NCBI RefSeq assembly: GCF_000699445.3
Contig: NC_067197.1
Coordinates: 29,495,809-29,559,808, forward strand
DNA: 64,000 nucleotides
Direction of reading: 5' to 3'
DNA from: Schistosoma haematobium
Taxonomy: Eukaryota; Platyhelminthes; Trematoda; Strigeidida; Schistosomatidae
The notes beneath the pieces are model-generated. The model did no database searches and was not told the DNA's origin. It was given only the letters and a program-made list of their open reading frames with translations. Shown here in pieces: positions 46,701 to 56,446 of this stretch (its first letter is position 1; each line of letters opens with the position of its first letter). The translations under genes were made by a program, and so were the position numbers.

Positions 46701-49700
46701 GAAATCCATTCTCGTATTCGGCTTATTTAATTCCGTTATTCACTAACGCGGATTAAGTCGATAAATATATACGAGGATTGGCAGAGTCTTTTGGTAGCAC
46801 TAAGCAACAATTCCAGAATGTTTGGAATGCGCTTCTCTCCCTCTAAATGCAAGTTGTTGCTTCAGGACTGGTCTGCGTCAACACCTGAACTAAGGATAGG
46901 GAGTGAAGTAGTCGAACGCGTCGACAACTTCACTTATCTTGGAAGTCTGATCAGCCCTAATGGGTTGGTATCGGACAAAATCTCAGCACGGATTCGAAAA
47001 GCTCGTTTGGTTTTGCTAACTTACGTCACCTTTGGCGAAGGCGAGATATCCGTCTATCAATAAAAGGACGAGTATACTGCGCAGCAGTTCGTTCCGTTCT
47101 ACTTTACGGCAGCGAAACATGGCCTTTAAGAGTAGAATATACTCGTAAGCTACTAGTATTTGACCACAGATGTCTTAGAAATATTGCTGGCGTCTGCTGG
47201 GATCACTGGGTAAGTAATAGTGAGGTTAGACGCAGGGTATTAGGGAATGATGGTAAATCAGTTGATGAGGTTATGAATCTTCATCGACTGAGATGGTTGG
47301 GCCACGTGTTACGTATGCCTGAACACCGATTACCACGACGTGCAATGCTAACCGGTGTTAGAGGTGGTTGGAAGAGAATTAGGGGCGGCCAAACCAAAAC
47401 GTGGCATCAGTGCTTGAAGACACTAACTTCTAGTCTGAGCCATGTTGGTAGATGCAGACTACTTGGTTGGGATCCGCGTGACTATCGTAACCAATGGTTG
47501 GAGACTCTTGGTGACATGGCTCAGAATCGATCACAATGGCGTAGGTGTATACACTCTTTGTCTTCCCTTAAACTAAGAGATTAAAATCACCTCATATCTT
47601 TCTTTCTACTAACTAATTCTTTCTTCCTGTACGGTATCCTTATATGCAATCTTCCTCCTATATATTACCACCTTTGACCTAACCACTGCTATGAATCCGG
47701 TGTTCATCTTGCTGTGCTAGCGCGCTATGGCAACCTGGACCGATGCATATATGTGCCTGGTCCTACGTTGTAGCTGACTGACTGACTGACTATATCGGTC
47801 GGTATATTTCAATAACGATCAATCATACGATCCAATTGGAGTCAGATCACGGGCCACTAAAACCTTACTGATGAATGTCAACTTGTACTGAAACCCACGT
47901 TAATGGCTTCCTGTCGACTTCTTCCAGCCACCTAGCATGAGAATAGGTGTCTTAAATACGAATCAAATCTAAGCAAAGGAAAACTATGAAAGGAGCAGCT
48001 GTGGGTAGCACCACTTTTATTTCTCAATGGTAACTGCAAATGAAACTGGAATGTTACTATTGCACACAACCAATTATAAGTTACTCCATCCGGATAATAA
48101 AAAAGGAAAACTCATTGGTAACCCACCCTAAATTTGTTACGTAGAACAGACGACCACATGAACCAAAAAATAGAACACGTGCAAAATCTTTTTCTTTGAA
48201 GTTGAAAGAGACCTAGAAAAACAAATGTTGACAGAAACAAACTGTAAACTTGCTTGATGTAGTTTGGTAGTACAGTAAGTTAGTGATCAGCAACGTAGAA
48301 CCTGGTGTGCATATATGCATCAGTCTAAATTCCTATATCAATTTGAATTGGTTGTACATAGACCTACAACTCTAAATTACGTTGCATTGTAGTTTTTCCT
48401 AGTTTTACTTTGTCTGAACAGAAAAAAATCAGTTGCCACGCCTTATCAGTGAAAATGAGGAAACGACCTGGTAGCTTCCATCACTAATGTACTGACCCAG
48501 TTTTTTGGAATAAGCTTTTTTATACCTGGTCTGTGAAATCTTTGATGGGAAAGTTCTACATATCCTTAACACTTTTCGATACGATTAGAATAGTTTGTAA
48601 AATGAGAGTGTTCTTCTAGAAAGGAAGTAGGATAAAAGTATATTAAGTCCATTAATCATGGTACTGAGTTCAATGTGCATGAATGTGTATTCTATCAAAT
48701 TAGGGGGAATATCCACCCAGCCAATGCCACAGCTCATACATCGTTACATGTATTAGATGAACAAATTATATATATTCATGATCTCCGTATATTAAGATTC
48801 GATTTTGATAAACCTTCCTACACATTGAAGCATTTTAGTCTGAACAGTGTCTGGTTAATAATTAAGAAGGCACATTGTAAACTGGACCGAATCCGGGGAA
48901 CATTTTATTCTTTAAATTCAATCTAGGATCGCTTAATATTAAACATACAAATAACTTACATGTTTATATACCAAGTTATAAGTTACAATGAGCGTATAAC
49001 TATTTAAGGACAATAGTACTAACTTGTTGCCCAGATCAGACTACATGGAATGAGTCTGAACCTCTGAAGCACAATGCTATTCATAAATGTATGTCACAAT
49101 TCAGCGATAATATGGACAATGTGATATAAAGGCTATTAAAAACCAGAAGAAAAGAATAAACACATTTAAACCCCTATCGTTCAATATAAATTGTTTCTTA
49201 AACAAGAATACGTGAATCAGTAGTGTAGTGACGTACAAAATATCATTACCTGCTGGGAACGCGGAGATGTTATCTTCGTTTCATGTGAATCTATCATCAA
49301 CTCTTTAGTGTTATTCGTTGTAAGTTCATGGTATGGTATTATTATACATTCAGATTTATCACAATCATTACGATAGTTTGTAAGTTCACGAATACATATG
49401 GCACCATCATTCCCACCAGTTGCCTTAAGAAAAAAATCACACGATAAATAATAGAACTGGACTAATTCAGGAGAATTAATTGTAATCACTGTTTAATGTA
49501 GTGAAGAGACTAACAAATAACTTTCCTGAGGATTCAATCATAAAGTGACTACTAATAAATCATAGCACTACAACATATCAATACATACTAATATGCAAAA
49601 AATGCTTTACCCTTAAATTCACAAAAGCTAAACCCATTAAATTATAAAAATTACATCGTATGGCTAGTGAAATATAAGTATCTTCAAAAACTGTAAAATA

Positions 49701-52700
49701 ATTATAATTTTAAGACATATGGGTTCATAGAACTAAACTACACTTTTTGTTTGAGAACAAAGCTATCTAGTTGACAAAAAAAGATGCAGCACGCTTCGGC
49801 CTTGTAAATAAATGGTCAGGCTCTGAAGAAAAATTCAGTAATCAATGAAAAAGATTTGTTAACGCTCCATTGTGGATAAATTTTGAACTTGAAGAAGTTG
49901 TACATTCTAGTGTTTAGTACAATTAAGAATCAAAAATATAAAAAACTTTTACGTACGCATTAGTATGAAGCTATAAAAAAGTACATTACATCAATATAAC
50001 AATTTACCAATAAGACAAACTCCGAGTTATCTGTATTGTCGCTCCAAACACTACAACACCAAACATTTTGTCCACGATGAATATTTCGCCAGACATTAGG
50101 GTGTGATATTTTGTTCCATTGATAATAAACAACACGGCAATCCTAAAAAGAGTACACCGATTCTTTTTAGATTCAGAATATTAAAAAAATTGGCTGGGAA
50201 TTGATAAAATAAACTGATCACGTAAATAAGTATATCTCAATCAACTTTGTCGTTACAAACTAAAATCATGTGTATTTTCACTTAGTAACCTATGAAAATG
50301 ATTGTACAAAGACTTTGCTACAAAGATTACACTACGTAGATGCAGATTTAAATCACAAACTTATAAACAAAAAATGAACAAATTAAAAACCGCTACAAAA
50401 CAGTCTAAAAACTAATAACTTACCCACGAAAAGAAATCTACATCACGAACAGTCAGGATTTGATATGGGCATATCAAAGATGTTAGTAGCTAACATTACT
50501 CAAATCAACCAGCAAAAATAACCTTTTGTGGTTTACCTATGTCTTTTAGTCATATGAATCCAGGAAAGTGAAATAAACACTAGTCGACATGATGCCACTT
50601 TTTCCAGTAGTAAAAAATGAAAAAAACATTTCCGGTTACTTTTACCGATGAATGAAAGATTAGGATTTCCTTTGAATCAAACAACTACGAACAAAGTGGA
50701 GAGATATTTAGTAAATTCCAGGCTTCAAATTTCTGAAATATCTGTGGTCTTATTTCCCCTGTTGCTCAGCTTCGTAAATTTTGGCTACTCATAAAAATCC
50801 TAGATGTAATGCTTTGCAAACCAACATCAAAACAACTCTAAATTCATCATACCTTGAACTCACTTGGTGTTGTTTACTAGTACCTTCCCGCCGTTATTTA
50901 GGATTGCAATTAATCAGTCTCTTGTTAGCACATGTGCATCCTGTGAAACACGCGTCCTGGATTCCACTGCTAGCCACTATCCATCTTTTTATTATACTTT
51001 GGTCGACAGAAAAGTTATTGCCTTAGACACATTTTTGATTCATATATCTTACGGATAACATGTGTAACTGAAGAATAGTCCAGAAACAACTTCATTAAAA
51101 CTTCTGCTGATATGATTTGCAAGGTCTTCATGAGATGAGTATATAGAAGAACCTTAAAGTAATTCCGCTTCCATTAGAACCACAGGATATCAAGAGTAAT
51201 ATATAATTATAACTACTTTTCTAGAAACGATTTATTTATCAACTAGCCGTACCTTTAGGTTATGGATATCATATTCTGTACCTCGAGACTTTAAAAACAT
51301 TTATTTACTTGAACACAAACATTAGTACAAGGTGGCACCAGATACATGTGCACCACACAATAAAAGAGGTCGTGAAAAAATAGATAATGGAGTGTGAGTA
51401 TAGTAAAAGAGCAACAATGAACAGAAACATTACTTATGATACTATGACTATCTTATGTTACCAGATGAACTACTGTTAGGTTACTAGGTTACTAGACAAG
51501 CTATTTCAAGTTTTAGAAAAACTCATGAGGCAAATATGTGCGACCATCGCAAAACACAAATAAACCATATTTTAAAGGTTATTTGGTAATTGAGTAGTAT
51601 GTGACTTGAAGTTAAATAGAACAAATCATTTCAAATATTATACGGGGTTACGAATACTTACTTCTCCAGTGGCTACTATTCCCCAATCACCGACACGAAC
51701 ACACCATATCCTAGATTCAAATATTACACTGTCGTCGAAAATGCTGCCTGCCTTTAAATTGTACACTAATTCCCAAAAGCCGAAATCCTTCACACCTCCA
51801 TTTGACTCGACTGAAGTCGACCAAACAGAGATGCTACGATCTTCAGCACATGAGACCAGACGGAATGACTTTTTAGACGATGACTGTTCACTAGCTAAAC
51901 AACAGAAATCGAGAGAAAATATCACGCCCTTTTTATTAGTGACAGAATTGTGAGGTTCAACGAAATTTAGAGAATTTAACTGTAAAAAAATCCGGTATAC
52001 ATCATCCATCTTACCTTTTGTGCGCACAGACTTAAGCTCGGAGCCACAGAAGATTGTGTAACATTGTTGTTTGGGATTTTAAAGATGTGAATATTTCCAA
52101 AAGTAGATCCGCAAAATACTAAAGCTTTATTAACTGGTGAAGACAATAATGAAGAGGTTGGAGATGAGTACTGAAATATATGACCTGTGTAACTAATATC
52201 AACATAAGAATAGTTCCAAGAAAGCTATGACCACTCACCAAGCACTCGTTTGAAGGTGAACACAAGTGACATCAACGTTATTACTATTTTTATTAAAATC
52301 CCATGACAATTTGATGACCTGGAATAAACCATGACTGGAAAGAGTTTGTAGGTAAAGTGATAATTCATTTGAGATAATTTTACAGTATACAACATTATCA
52401 CAATGATAATCTTCAAATATTAGCGATAAATTGGAAGATGACAGATCGAATCCGAGGACAGTGACAAATCTATTTCCAAAAGTGCACAAGATATAACTGT
52501 TACGTCTGGAATCTATGGTCAAATATTGGTATTGAAACTGGTTTAAATTAGAAAGTACCTGGTATTGTCTCTATGTTGTGCATTATGACGAAACGCCTCA
52601 ACAAATATTTACACAGCACTGATTTTTTGTGTATGTTGTATATGTTCAATACGTTCGCGGAGCCTACAGCCAACAAACTTTCTGAAATATAGGATAAAGC

Positions 52701-52748
52701 AGTAATTGGGCAATGCTGCCAAATAGTTTCCAAGCTTTTATATGTCAT
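31979..52748 (-). CDS. WDR6: WDR6 (tRNA methylation cofactor, WD40), 16 exons
   Basis: The exons (listed separately) join in consistent phase to 4,074 nt, giving 1,357 residues; human WDR6 has about 1,120. WDR6 (Rtt10/Trm734 in yeast) is a cytoplasmic multi-WD40 protein that partners the FTSJ1/Trm7 methyltransferase for 2'-O-methylation of tRNA position 34. Signature matches to WDR6 in the right order are CAEDRSISVW, RIWCVRVGDW, ATGGNDGAICIREL, VTGTRDGGIYSYV, VVDCGGGNHYW, ISSVRCVDI, MLSAGGRGQICLWR, GCSDGYVRLI and a C-terminal VVGTGAQLIQVF. The start ATG at 52,748 has an in-frame TAA nine bases upstream. Introns 1-3 are 46, 46 and 35 nt and later ones 0.6-2.2 kb. An AATAAA overlaps the stop. 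Identification by pattern recognition, not by search. Confidence 0.9.
33790..34240 (-). CDS. WDR6: WDR6 exon 15
   Basis: Encodes PISSFPQHHRGHISSVRCVD, MLSAGGRGQICLWRLVSS, an acidic loop (DDNDTVQQDNGSDHDDD) and LVIAGCSDGYV. Acceptor TTGCACAG, donor ACG|GTAAGT, phase 2. Confidence 0.93.
35196..35420 (-). repeat. Dispersed repeat with ATTT tail (in WDR6 intron 14)
   Basis: Starts ATTTATTTATTTATTT and continues GGTACAAGGAGGCACCAAAT, GTGCCCAAACCAAAGCAGAT and CACAAGGCAGTGGAGCA. Same unit as 31,276-31,800, same orientation. Confidence 0.65.
35823..35936 (-). CDS. WDR6: WDR6 exon 14
   Basis: Encodes DSNDQHIELYCFAGGEDTLI then SSWKISLPMMSTDPCIN (CSEDTTVCVLALP block). Acceptor TTAAG, donor AATG|GTAGAT, phase 1. 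Confidence 0.9.
36949..37224 (-). repeat. tRNA-SINE with inverted ends (WDR6 intron 13)
   Basis: On the minus strand there is an A-box-like TAGCTAAGTGGATAACGCG and a B-box-like GGTACTAAGTTCGAGTCCC, followed by CCCAAACAGGACGAAACGCG and TGGATTCCACTGCTAGCCAC. The two ends, AAGCAAACATGGATAGTGGC (36,954) and GCCACTATCCATCTTTGCTT (about 37,199-37,218), form inverted repeats of about 30 bp. It sits inside a WDR6 intron. Confidence 0.72.
37485..37733 (-). repeat. Dispersed repeat, copy 2 of 3
   Basis: Minus strand contains GTGAACAAGAACACCAGTGG and GGACAACCGAATGTATTT, as in the copy at 24,588. Lies in WDR6 intron 13. Confidence 0.6.
38138..38219 (-). CDS. WDR6: WDR6 exon 13
   Basis: Encodes PSLHGQTINTCLLLNKNDIF then GVQNYLK (LHGREITCV block). 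Acceptor TTTCAG, donor AAAG|GTTAGT, phase 1. Confidence 0.88.
39575..39952 (-). CDS. WDR6: WDR6 exon 12
   Basis: Encodes CPVRQDGCYVVDCGGGNHYW (the VNCGGGHRSW block of WDR6) and ends NNCNFEPIYLN. Acceptor ATACAG, donor AAT|GTAAGT; 126 codons, phase 0. Confidence 0.93.
40787..41062 (-). CDS. WDR6: WDR6 exon 11
   Basis: Encodes FLIESTKMYSPVWFLKSC, then HLLSCGRTYGDVKYWSIQSN and YRSIDNKIYALGFQS. Acceptor TATCCAG, donor TCT|GTAAGA; 92 codons, phase 0. Confidence 0.9.
42707..42916 (-). CDS. WDR6: WDR6 exon 10
   Basis: Encodes FIIPLLKVENTLSFGKIF then KQILVTGTRDGGIYSYVVN (the TTGRDGAYYQ block of WDR6). Acceptor TCTAAAG, donor AAT|GTAAGT; 70 codons, phase 0. A further exon between this and exon 9 cannot be excluded. 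Confidence 0.9.
43249..43620 (+). pseudogene. LINE RT fragment, heavily decayed
   Basis: Plus strand reads GEVVEFTNCITYLRSFTSPD, KISSSTRKSTLDFANFRLSI and TGRIYWVAVCFILLYD, paralleling GSEVVERVDNFTYLGSLISP and [20 protein letters not shown] in the copy at 46,900-47,120. Stops follow. Embedded in WDR6 intron 9, antisense to the gene. Confidence 0.7.
43630..44500. other. Intron DNA, no feature recognised
   Basis: Within WDR6 intron 9. A 64-codon plus-strand ORF (43,778-43,972) shows no family features. Confidence 0.4.
44500..44725 (-). repeat. Dispersed repeat, copy 3 of 3
   Basis: Minus strand contains GTGAACGAGAACACAGGTGG then GACAACCAATTTATTG. A 96-codon ORF here reflects the repeat and is not host coding sequence. 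Confidence 0.55.
44883..44992 (-). CDS. WDR6: WDR6 exon 9
   Basis: Encodes DSPFMEWLDIVNINDK then IIWINSSYVIIGLTNGDS. Acceptor AAAAATAG, donor TCT|GTAAGT, phase 0. Confidence 0.86.
45156..45320 (-). repeat. Dispersed repeat with ATTT tail (WDR6 intron 8)
   Basis: Contains TTTATTATTTATTTAAACAC, GGTACAAGGAGGCACCAAAT and GGGCGCCCAAACCGAAGTAG. Same unit as 31,276. Confidence 0.65.
46186..46409 (-). CDS. WDR6: WDR6 exon 8
   Basis: Encodes LIYTYFYLNDPIVRQVFPKI, then YLTCCTSLDRSHVIIGNIYG and YLLLVRLLE. Acceptor TTTTCACAG, donor GAAG|GTAAGT, phase 1. Confidence 0.88.
46652..46699. repeat. (AT)n microsatellite
   Basis: About 48 bp of uninterrupted AT dinucleotide, just upstream of a LINE insertion. 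Confidence 0.95.
46767..47790 (+). mobile_element. 5'-truncated LINE with TGAC tail (SR2-like)
   Basis: Encodes the C-terminal RT region of a second non-LTR family: [92 protein letters not shown] and [20 protein letters not shown], ending TAA at 47,584 and a (CTGA)n tail at 47,774-47,790. A one-base deletion near 47,010 breaks the frame. The TGAC-type tail recalls schistosome SR2/RTE elements, but assignment needs a search. It lies in WDR6 intron 7, antisense to the gene. Confidence 0.85.
48127..48212 (-). CDS. WDR6: WDR6 exon 7
   Basis: Encodes VSFNFKEKDFARVLFFGSCG then RLFYVTNL. Acceptor TTTCTAG. The donor GG|GTGGGT is the only one giving phase 2, which exon 8 requires. Small exon, found by phase and similarity. 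Confidence 0.78.
49250..49423 (-). CDS. WDR6: WDR6 exon 6
   Basis: Encodes ATGGNDGAICIRELTN, matching the TGGDDSGIRLW block of WDR6, and ends SPRSQQ. Acceptor CTTAAG, donor CAG|GTAATG, phase 0. Confidence 0.92.
50008..50142 (-). CDS. WDR6: WDR6 exon 5
   Basis: Encodes 45 codons, DCRVVYYQWNKISHPNVWRN then GQNVWCCSVWSDN..SEFVLL, between acceptor TTTTTAG and donor TTG|GTAAAT, phase 0 on both sides. Confidence 0.88.
50905..50990 (+). repeat. tRNA-SINE fragment, 3' body
   Basis: GTGCATCCTGTGAAACACGC, GTCCTGGATTCCACTGCTAG and CCACTATCCATCTTT match the end of the SINE at 36,949. In WDR6 intron 4. Confidence 0.65.
51296..51372 (-). repeat. Dispersed repeat with ATTT tail, short copy
   Basis: AGTACAAGGTGGCACCAGAT and GTGCACCACACAA match the start of the 31,276 unit. 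In WDR6 intron 4. Confidence 0.55.
51662..51979 (-). CDS. WDR6: WDR6 exon 4
   Basis: Follows a 35-nt intron. Encodes VIFSLDFCC, FRLVSCAEDRSISVW and FESRIWCVRVGDWGIVATGE, a conserved WDR6 block. Donor GAA|GTAAGT, phase 0. Confidence 0.93.
52015..52192 (-). CDS. WDR6: WDR6 exon 3
   Basis: Follows another 46-nt intron; the acceptor GATATTAG is the one that keeps frame. Encodes YTGHIFQYSSPTSSLLSSP and ALVFCGSTFGNIHIFKI. Donor AAAAG|GTAAG, phase 0. Confidence 0.85.
52239..52512 (-). CDS. WDR6: WDR6 exon 2
   Basis: Follows a 46-nt intron (acceptor CCATAG). Encodes DSRRNSYILCTFGNRFVTVL and VIKLSWDFN. Donor TTG|GTGAGT, phase 2. Confidence 0.85.
52559..52748 (-). CDS. WDR6: WDR6 exon 1
   Basis: Starts at ATG and encodes MTYKSLETIWQHCPITALSY then LLAVGSANVLNIYNI, the first blade region. 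The donor is CCAG|GTACTT, phase 1. Confidence 0.85.
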
Positions 52749-54380
52749 TTTTCTTTAATAACTACGTCCTGCTTTCTACAAAACCTGAAACGAAGTTGCG
52801 AGAAAAACATTCATTACAACACAACAATAACAGTACCACAGCTGTAGAATAAAGTGAATACACCAAAGGATTTTTCTGTCGACAACCAATTTACACCAAT
52901 CAAAGAACCATTAAAAATGTTCATGATCTGTAGGTATATTTATTCTATCTATTCCGATAATCGAAAGAAGCGAAATATATAAGCACGGGAATGACAGGTA
53001 AGTGATTCCTAAGTTTAGCATCTAAACACTCCATAATACAGAAAACTTAGTTCCAGTTTATAACTCTTACTACTATAAAGGATTACTGAATGTCTGCATG
53101 ACAAAAACACTACTTTGGAAAGCTGAGTGAAAACTTCGTGACAAACTACATCTATTCATTACATTCTAACCAACATGCAGCTGCAACTACTTATGATAAG
53201 TATGTGAATATATGCATACACACACAAATATACACAATTAAGATGCCATAAGAGCTAAACCAGCATCAATGGCCAAGTTCGTGTTACATGTTGTACCCAG
53301 TAGTTAGTGGAATCTTTATATTAGGTATTTATGAATGAATGTGATATTTGAAAAACACTGTAAGGGAATAAGGAATGACAGTTTTACATTAAAAATAAGT
53401 CTAGGGAAGCTACCAGTAAACTACATAGTTAATCGTGACAGTCTAAGAATCACAACCCATTTTCATAAAGAACAACGTTATTATGACAGCCCCTTACCGT
53501 AAATCAGTTCAATACCTTTTATCACAAAAGCTTTAGTGGCGGCTAGTGTCAGAAAGGAATAAGCGACGTTTTTGCTTTGAATGGAGTTATTGTTGTCAGT
53601 GAGTTAGAAATTTAGTCTATATGTCAGGTTATTTAAGGGGGTCGATGTATGACACTGCCAAAATGATCACTCACAGGACACGAGATGTGAACGAACTGAC
53701 AGTATTTGTGATAAGTGGAAATTGAGCTGACAGTTCGCTAGTTTGTAAAGCACCTAGGTACAGAACCATGGAGTATGAGTTTGAGAGTGATTACATAACA
53801 CATGGATTTTTGCTAATATTGTGAAGTAATCTTATACTAATAACATGTTCCCGCGAAGTCCTAGTACGTACTAAAGTACTACAGTGTGATCTCACTTGAG
53901 GTGAAGAAAAAGAAGGGAATGCCTTACGTTTTGTGAGTTCCTTAATCTTATTTCCTTTTTATAGCACTTATATTGAAAATGTAAACGGAAACCCTTCTAA
54001 AGACAAGAGAATGAAGCTGGAGAAAACATTTGGGAACAGACATTTCATAAATCATATGCCCATGTATGCGAACACAGCTTTTAAAAATGTAACTCCCGTA
54101 TATTGAAAGTAAAATTAACTTCCCATCAGCGGAAACTTTACCGATTTCGAAGGAGCTCTATAAGAAATTTTACGGAAGTTTCCGAGAAAATGAAATTATA
54201 AGCACCAAAATTTCTTCTGCCTTAGAGGTTTTCCTTGAAATAAGCTGAAATTCAATCGGAGCCCCTGAATGTAGTGAAACTTTCAAGGTTTCCCCTAATA
54301 CTTTCACATGATTTACATTAAATTTACATAAACATTGTGAAATCTAATCAATTTCATTAAGTTTCGTAGTATAGCTGATG
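52749..54380. other. WDR6 upstream region, no gene seen
   Basis: About 1.6 kb upstream of the WDR6 start codon. The promoter must lie here, but no clear core element can be singled out. No coding exon is visible. Confidence 0.45.
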
Positions 54381-54381
54381 C

Positions 54382-54576
54382 GGTGAGACCAGTTTATGGA
54401 CGACCTTCGAGCGACGTTAGAGTCACCTTGAGAGTGTCAACCTACTTACTAGGGCTAAATGAGGATTACAAGCATATCGAGGAATAAAGACAATTATTTG
54501 CAGTTAATGATAAGGGTTGGGATTTACACCCGTTATCCTAAGTTTTATTGGTTCGTCCATAAATTATAGACTCACC
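54382..54576. mobile_element. Merlin-like MITE
   Basis: Ends are inverted repeats: GGTGAGACCAGTTTATGGAC at the left, and from the other strand GGTGAGTCTATAATTTATGG at the right, extending to GACGAACC. The ends match those of the Merlin remnant at 22,676-23,391, and the 195-bp interior is non-coding. A related copy lies at 60,796-61,080. No clear target duplication. Confidence 0.7.
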
Positions 54577-54594
54577 TTCTCCACCGCGTTACAT

Positions 54595-54775
54595 TGTAGC
54601 GGTAAATAAATCCACAAAATAAATAGCTCTGTAAGTCTTCGACATTAGATGCTGACCACATTAGTTTTAATGGATTGATCTAGCTGAAGTCGCTCGGTCA
54701 TGCAGCCGCAAAAGATCACGAGTGAGAATATCGTGCTCAAATCCCCTGTAATCGCTAGCCAGATTAGATCAGTCG
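54595..54775 (+). mobile_element. Old LTR fragment, opposite to the Gypsy element
   Basis: Starts TGTAGCGGTAAATAAATCC and follows the 5' 180 bp of the Gypsy LTR (GCTGACCA, CATCTAGCTGAAG-like, CAATCGCTAGCCAGATTAGA), but on the plus strand and with about 20 differences. Similarity stops at about 54,772. An older insertion of the same family beside the young one. Confidence 0.75.
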
Positions 54776-54938
54776 ATCCTCGAAACAAACGACTTGTGTC
54801 CCTTATGAAAATCTTCCCCCAATTGTCTTCACAGGGTACAATGTGGGACTATAGGCCGCAGAGAGCTTGAACACCAGTTCAAATCGCACTAAAGATTCAG
54901 GAAGCGCTAATCTCATACTTCAATAAATACGATGGCAG
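54776..54938. other. Short unassigned segment
   Basis: Between the old LTR piece and the 3' LTR; possibly the remainder of the older element, but not recognisable. Confidence 0.35.
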
Positions 54939-55258
54939 TGATGTCACAGGTATTCAGTGTTTGACAACGCTTCTACCAGTAACACCTTCTAATATATTTC
55001 GTTCCCACCAAGAGAAATCAAAAGACAGAGTCGAGGAGATCGGAAGAGTATATTTGGCGATGACCAATATATCGGAATTCTCTGATCTAATCTGGCTAGC
55101 GATTGCGGTTGATGTTGAGCACGGCGTTACCACACGTGATCTGGTGCGGATGCCTGACCGAGCGTCTTCAGCTAGATGAGTCCACTAAAACATATGGTCA
55201 GCATCCAATGTCGAAAACTTACAGTGCTATTTATTTTGGGGATTTATTTACCGCTACA
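54939..55258 (-). repeat. 3' LTR of the Gypsy element
   Basis: Minus strand begins TGTAGCGGTAAATAAATCC and ends CCTGTGACATCA. Differs from the 5' LTR at one position (55,246 area, A versus G). Confidence 0.92.
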
Positions 55259-55260
55259 GA

Positions 55261-55275
55261 TCACTCCCCCTAGTG
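55261..55275 (-). promoter_or_regulatory. Polypurine tract
   Basis: AGGGGGAGTGATC on the minus strand lies directly before the 3' LTR, where plus-strand DNA synthesis is primed. Confidence 0.65.
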
Positions 55276-55735
55276 GGGCAGTGACGACCCTAAGACGTGG
55301 CCAGCCAGAAGTTTAAACCCAACGAGTTTGTCGTTGGTAAACACTCTTCTGATAGCTTACTAAGTGTAGCAGCGTCTGGTCGTCTTTCCTTACTATATGG
55401 GACCGAGGTACAACATAGTAAAAAAAGAAAGAGTTACAACGAAAATTTCGACTCCTCGTAAACTGCATCGTTCTTTTCCAGTCGTCCTGGAAAAGAAAAA
55501 AGAAAGTGTAAGTGCATGTCGAAATACACTCGTATGTGCGTAAAAACACAATGTCGGCGAAAAAATGGAAAATATACTCAAGCACACGTAATAGCGTTAA
55601 AAAAATGTTTTTTATGTTTTGTTTTTTTTTAAATAAAAATATAAATATATAGGCATAATAAAATGGTCTTTTTTTAAAAAAATTATGTATCGTTAAAAAG
55701 AAAGATCGGGATAATATAAAATGTCGAGTAGTGCC

Positions 55736-56446
55736 TTACGTGCAGTAGTCGTTTAAATGTTCTGGAAATCTTACTCTTCTTCCAGAACGCGTCGTTTTAG
55801 GTTTATTTTCAGATACATTCGGAGTATCATCGCTAGTGTTGGTTGTCGGTTGAGGTATTATGAGTGTAGGAGTCGTGTTGTGCGATTGTACCGAAGGAAA
55901 GTCGACGTGAATGGGATTTCCTTCTAAATACGCTGCTTTTAAGCGATCTATGCTGATGCTATCGTTGGTTCCGTTCTTATCGACTATATAGTACTTAGGT
56001 TCACGTTGAAGAACTTTGAAGGGTCCTTCGTATGCTGATTCGAATGGTCGTCGATGCGAGTCTCGACGAACGAAAACGTGTGTACTATATCGTAAGTCAG
56101 GTTGAACGAAAACATCAGTTGATTGAGGTCGAGTGGAAGCAGGTTTAACTGAACGCATCGCGTTTGTAAGCCTGTTCGTGTAGGAGGTTAGATCCATGTT
56201 CATTGAAGAGGACGAAGGATCCACGAATTCTCCTGGAAGTCGAAGTGTCGCTCCATAAACGAGTTGAGACGCAGTGTATCCAATGTCAGCTTTCACTGCA
56301 TTGCGGATACCTAGTAAGACGAGTGGAAGAGCGTCGGTCCACTGTGTAACGTTTGCAGCTGATAGTGAAGCCTTAAGTTGTCGGTGAAAACGTTCTACCA
56401 ACCCGTTTGCTTGTGGGTGGTAGGCAGTCGTTCGGAAGCGAGTGGT
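55736..56446 (-). pseudogene. Gypsy integrase C-terminal part
   Basis: Starts at the deletion join with [20 protein letters not shown], so the last catalytic Glu of the DDE triad (in GLVERFH) is present but the two Asp residues and the HHCC domain are missing. Then follow PLVLLGIRNAVKADIGYTAS, QLVYGATLRLPGEF and a C-terminal region with YEGPFKVLQREPKYYIVDKN, typical of a Gypsy integrase tail. It is out of frame with the RT ORF. Confidence 0.88.

Noticed and set aside
46767..47584. Host gene encoding the [17 protein letters not shown] protein
   Set aside because: C-terminal end of a LINE RT: truncated, frameshifted, with a TGAC tandem tail and a second copy at 62,110.
50781..51058. Two overlapping plus-strand ORFs
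   Set aside because: They run through a SINE fragment (50,905-50,990) and have no coding signature.
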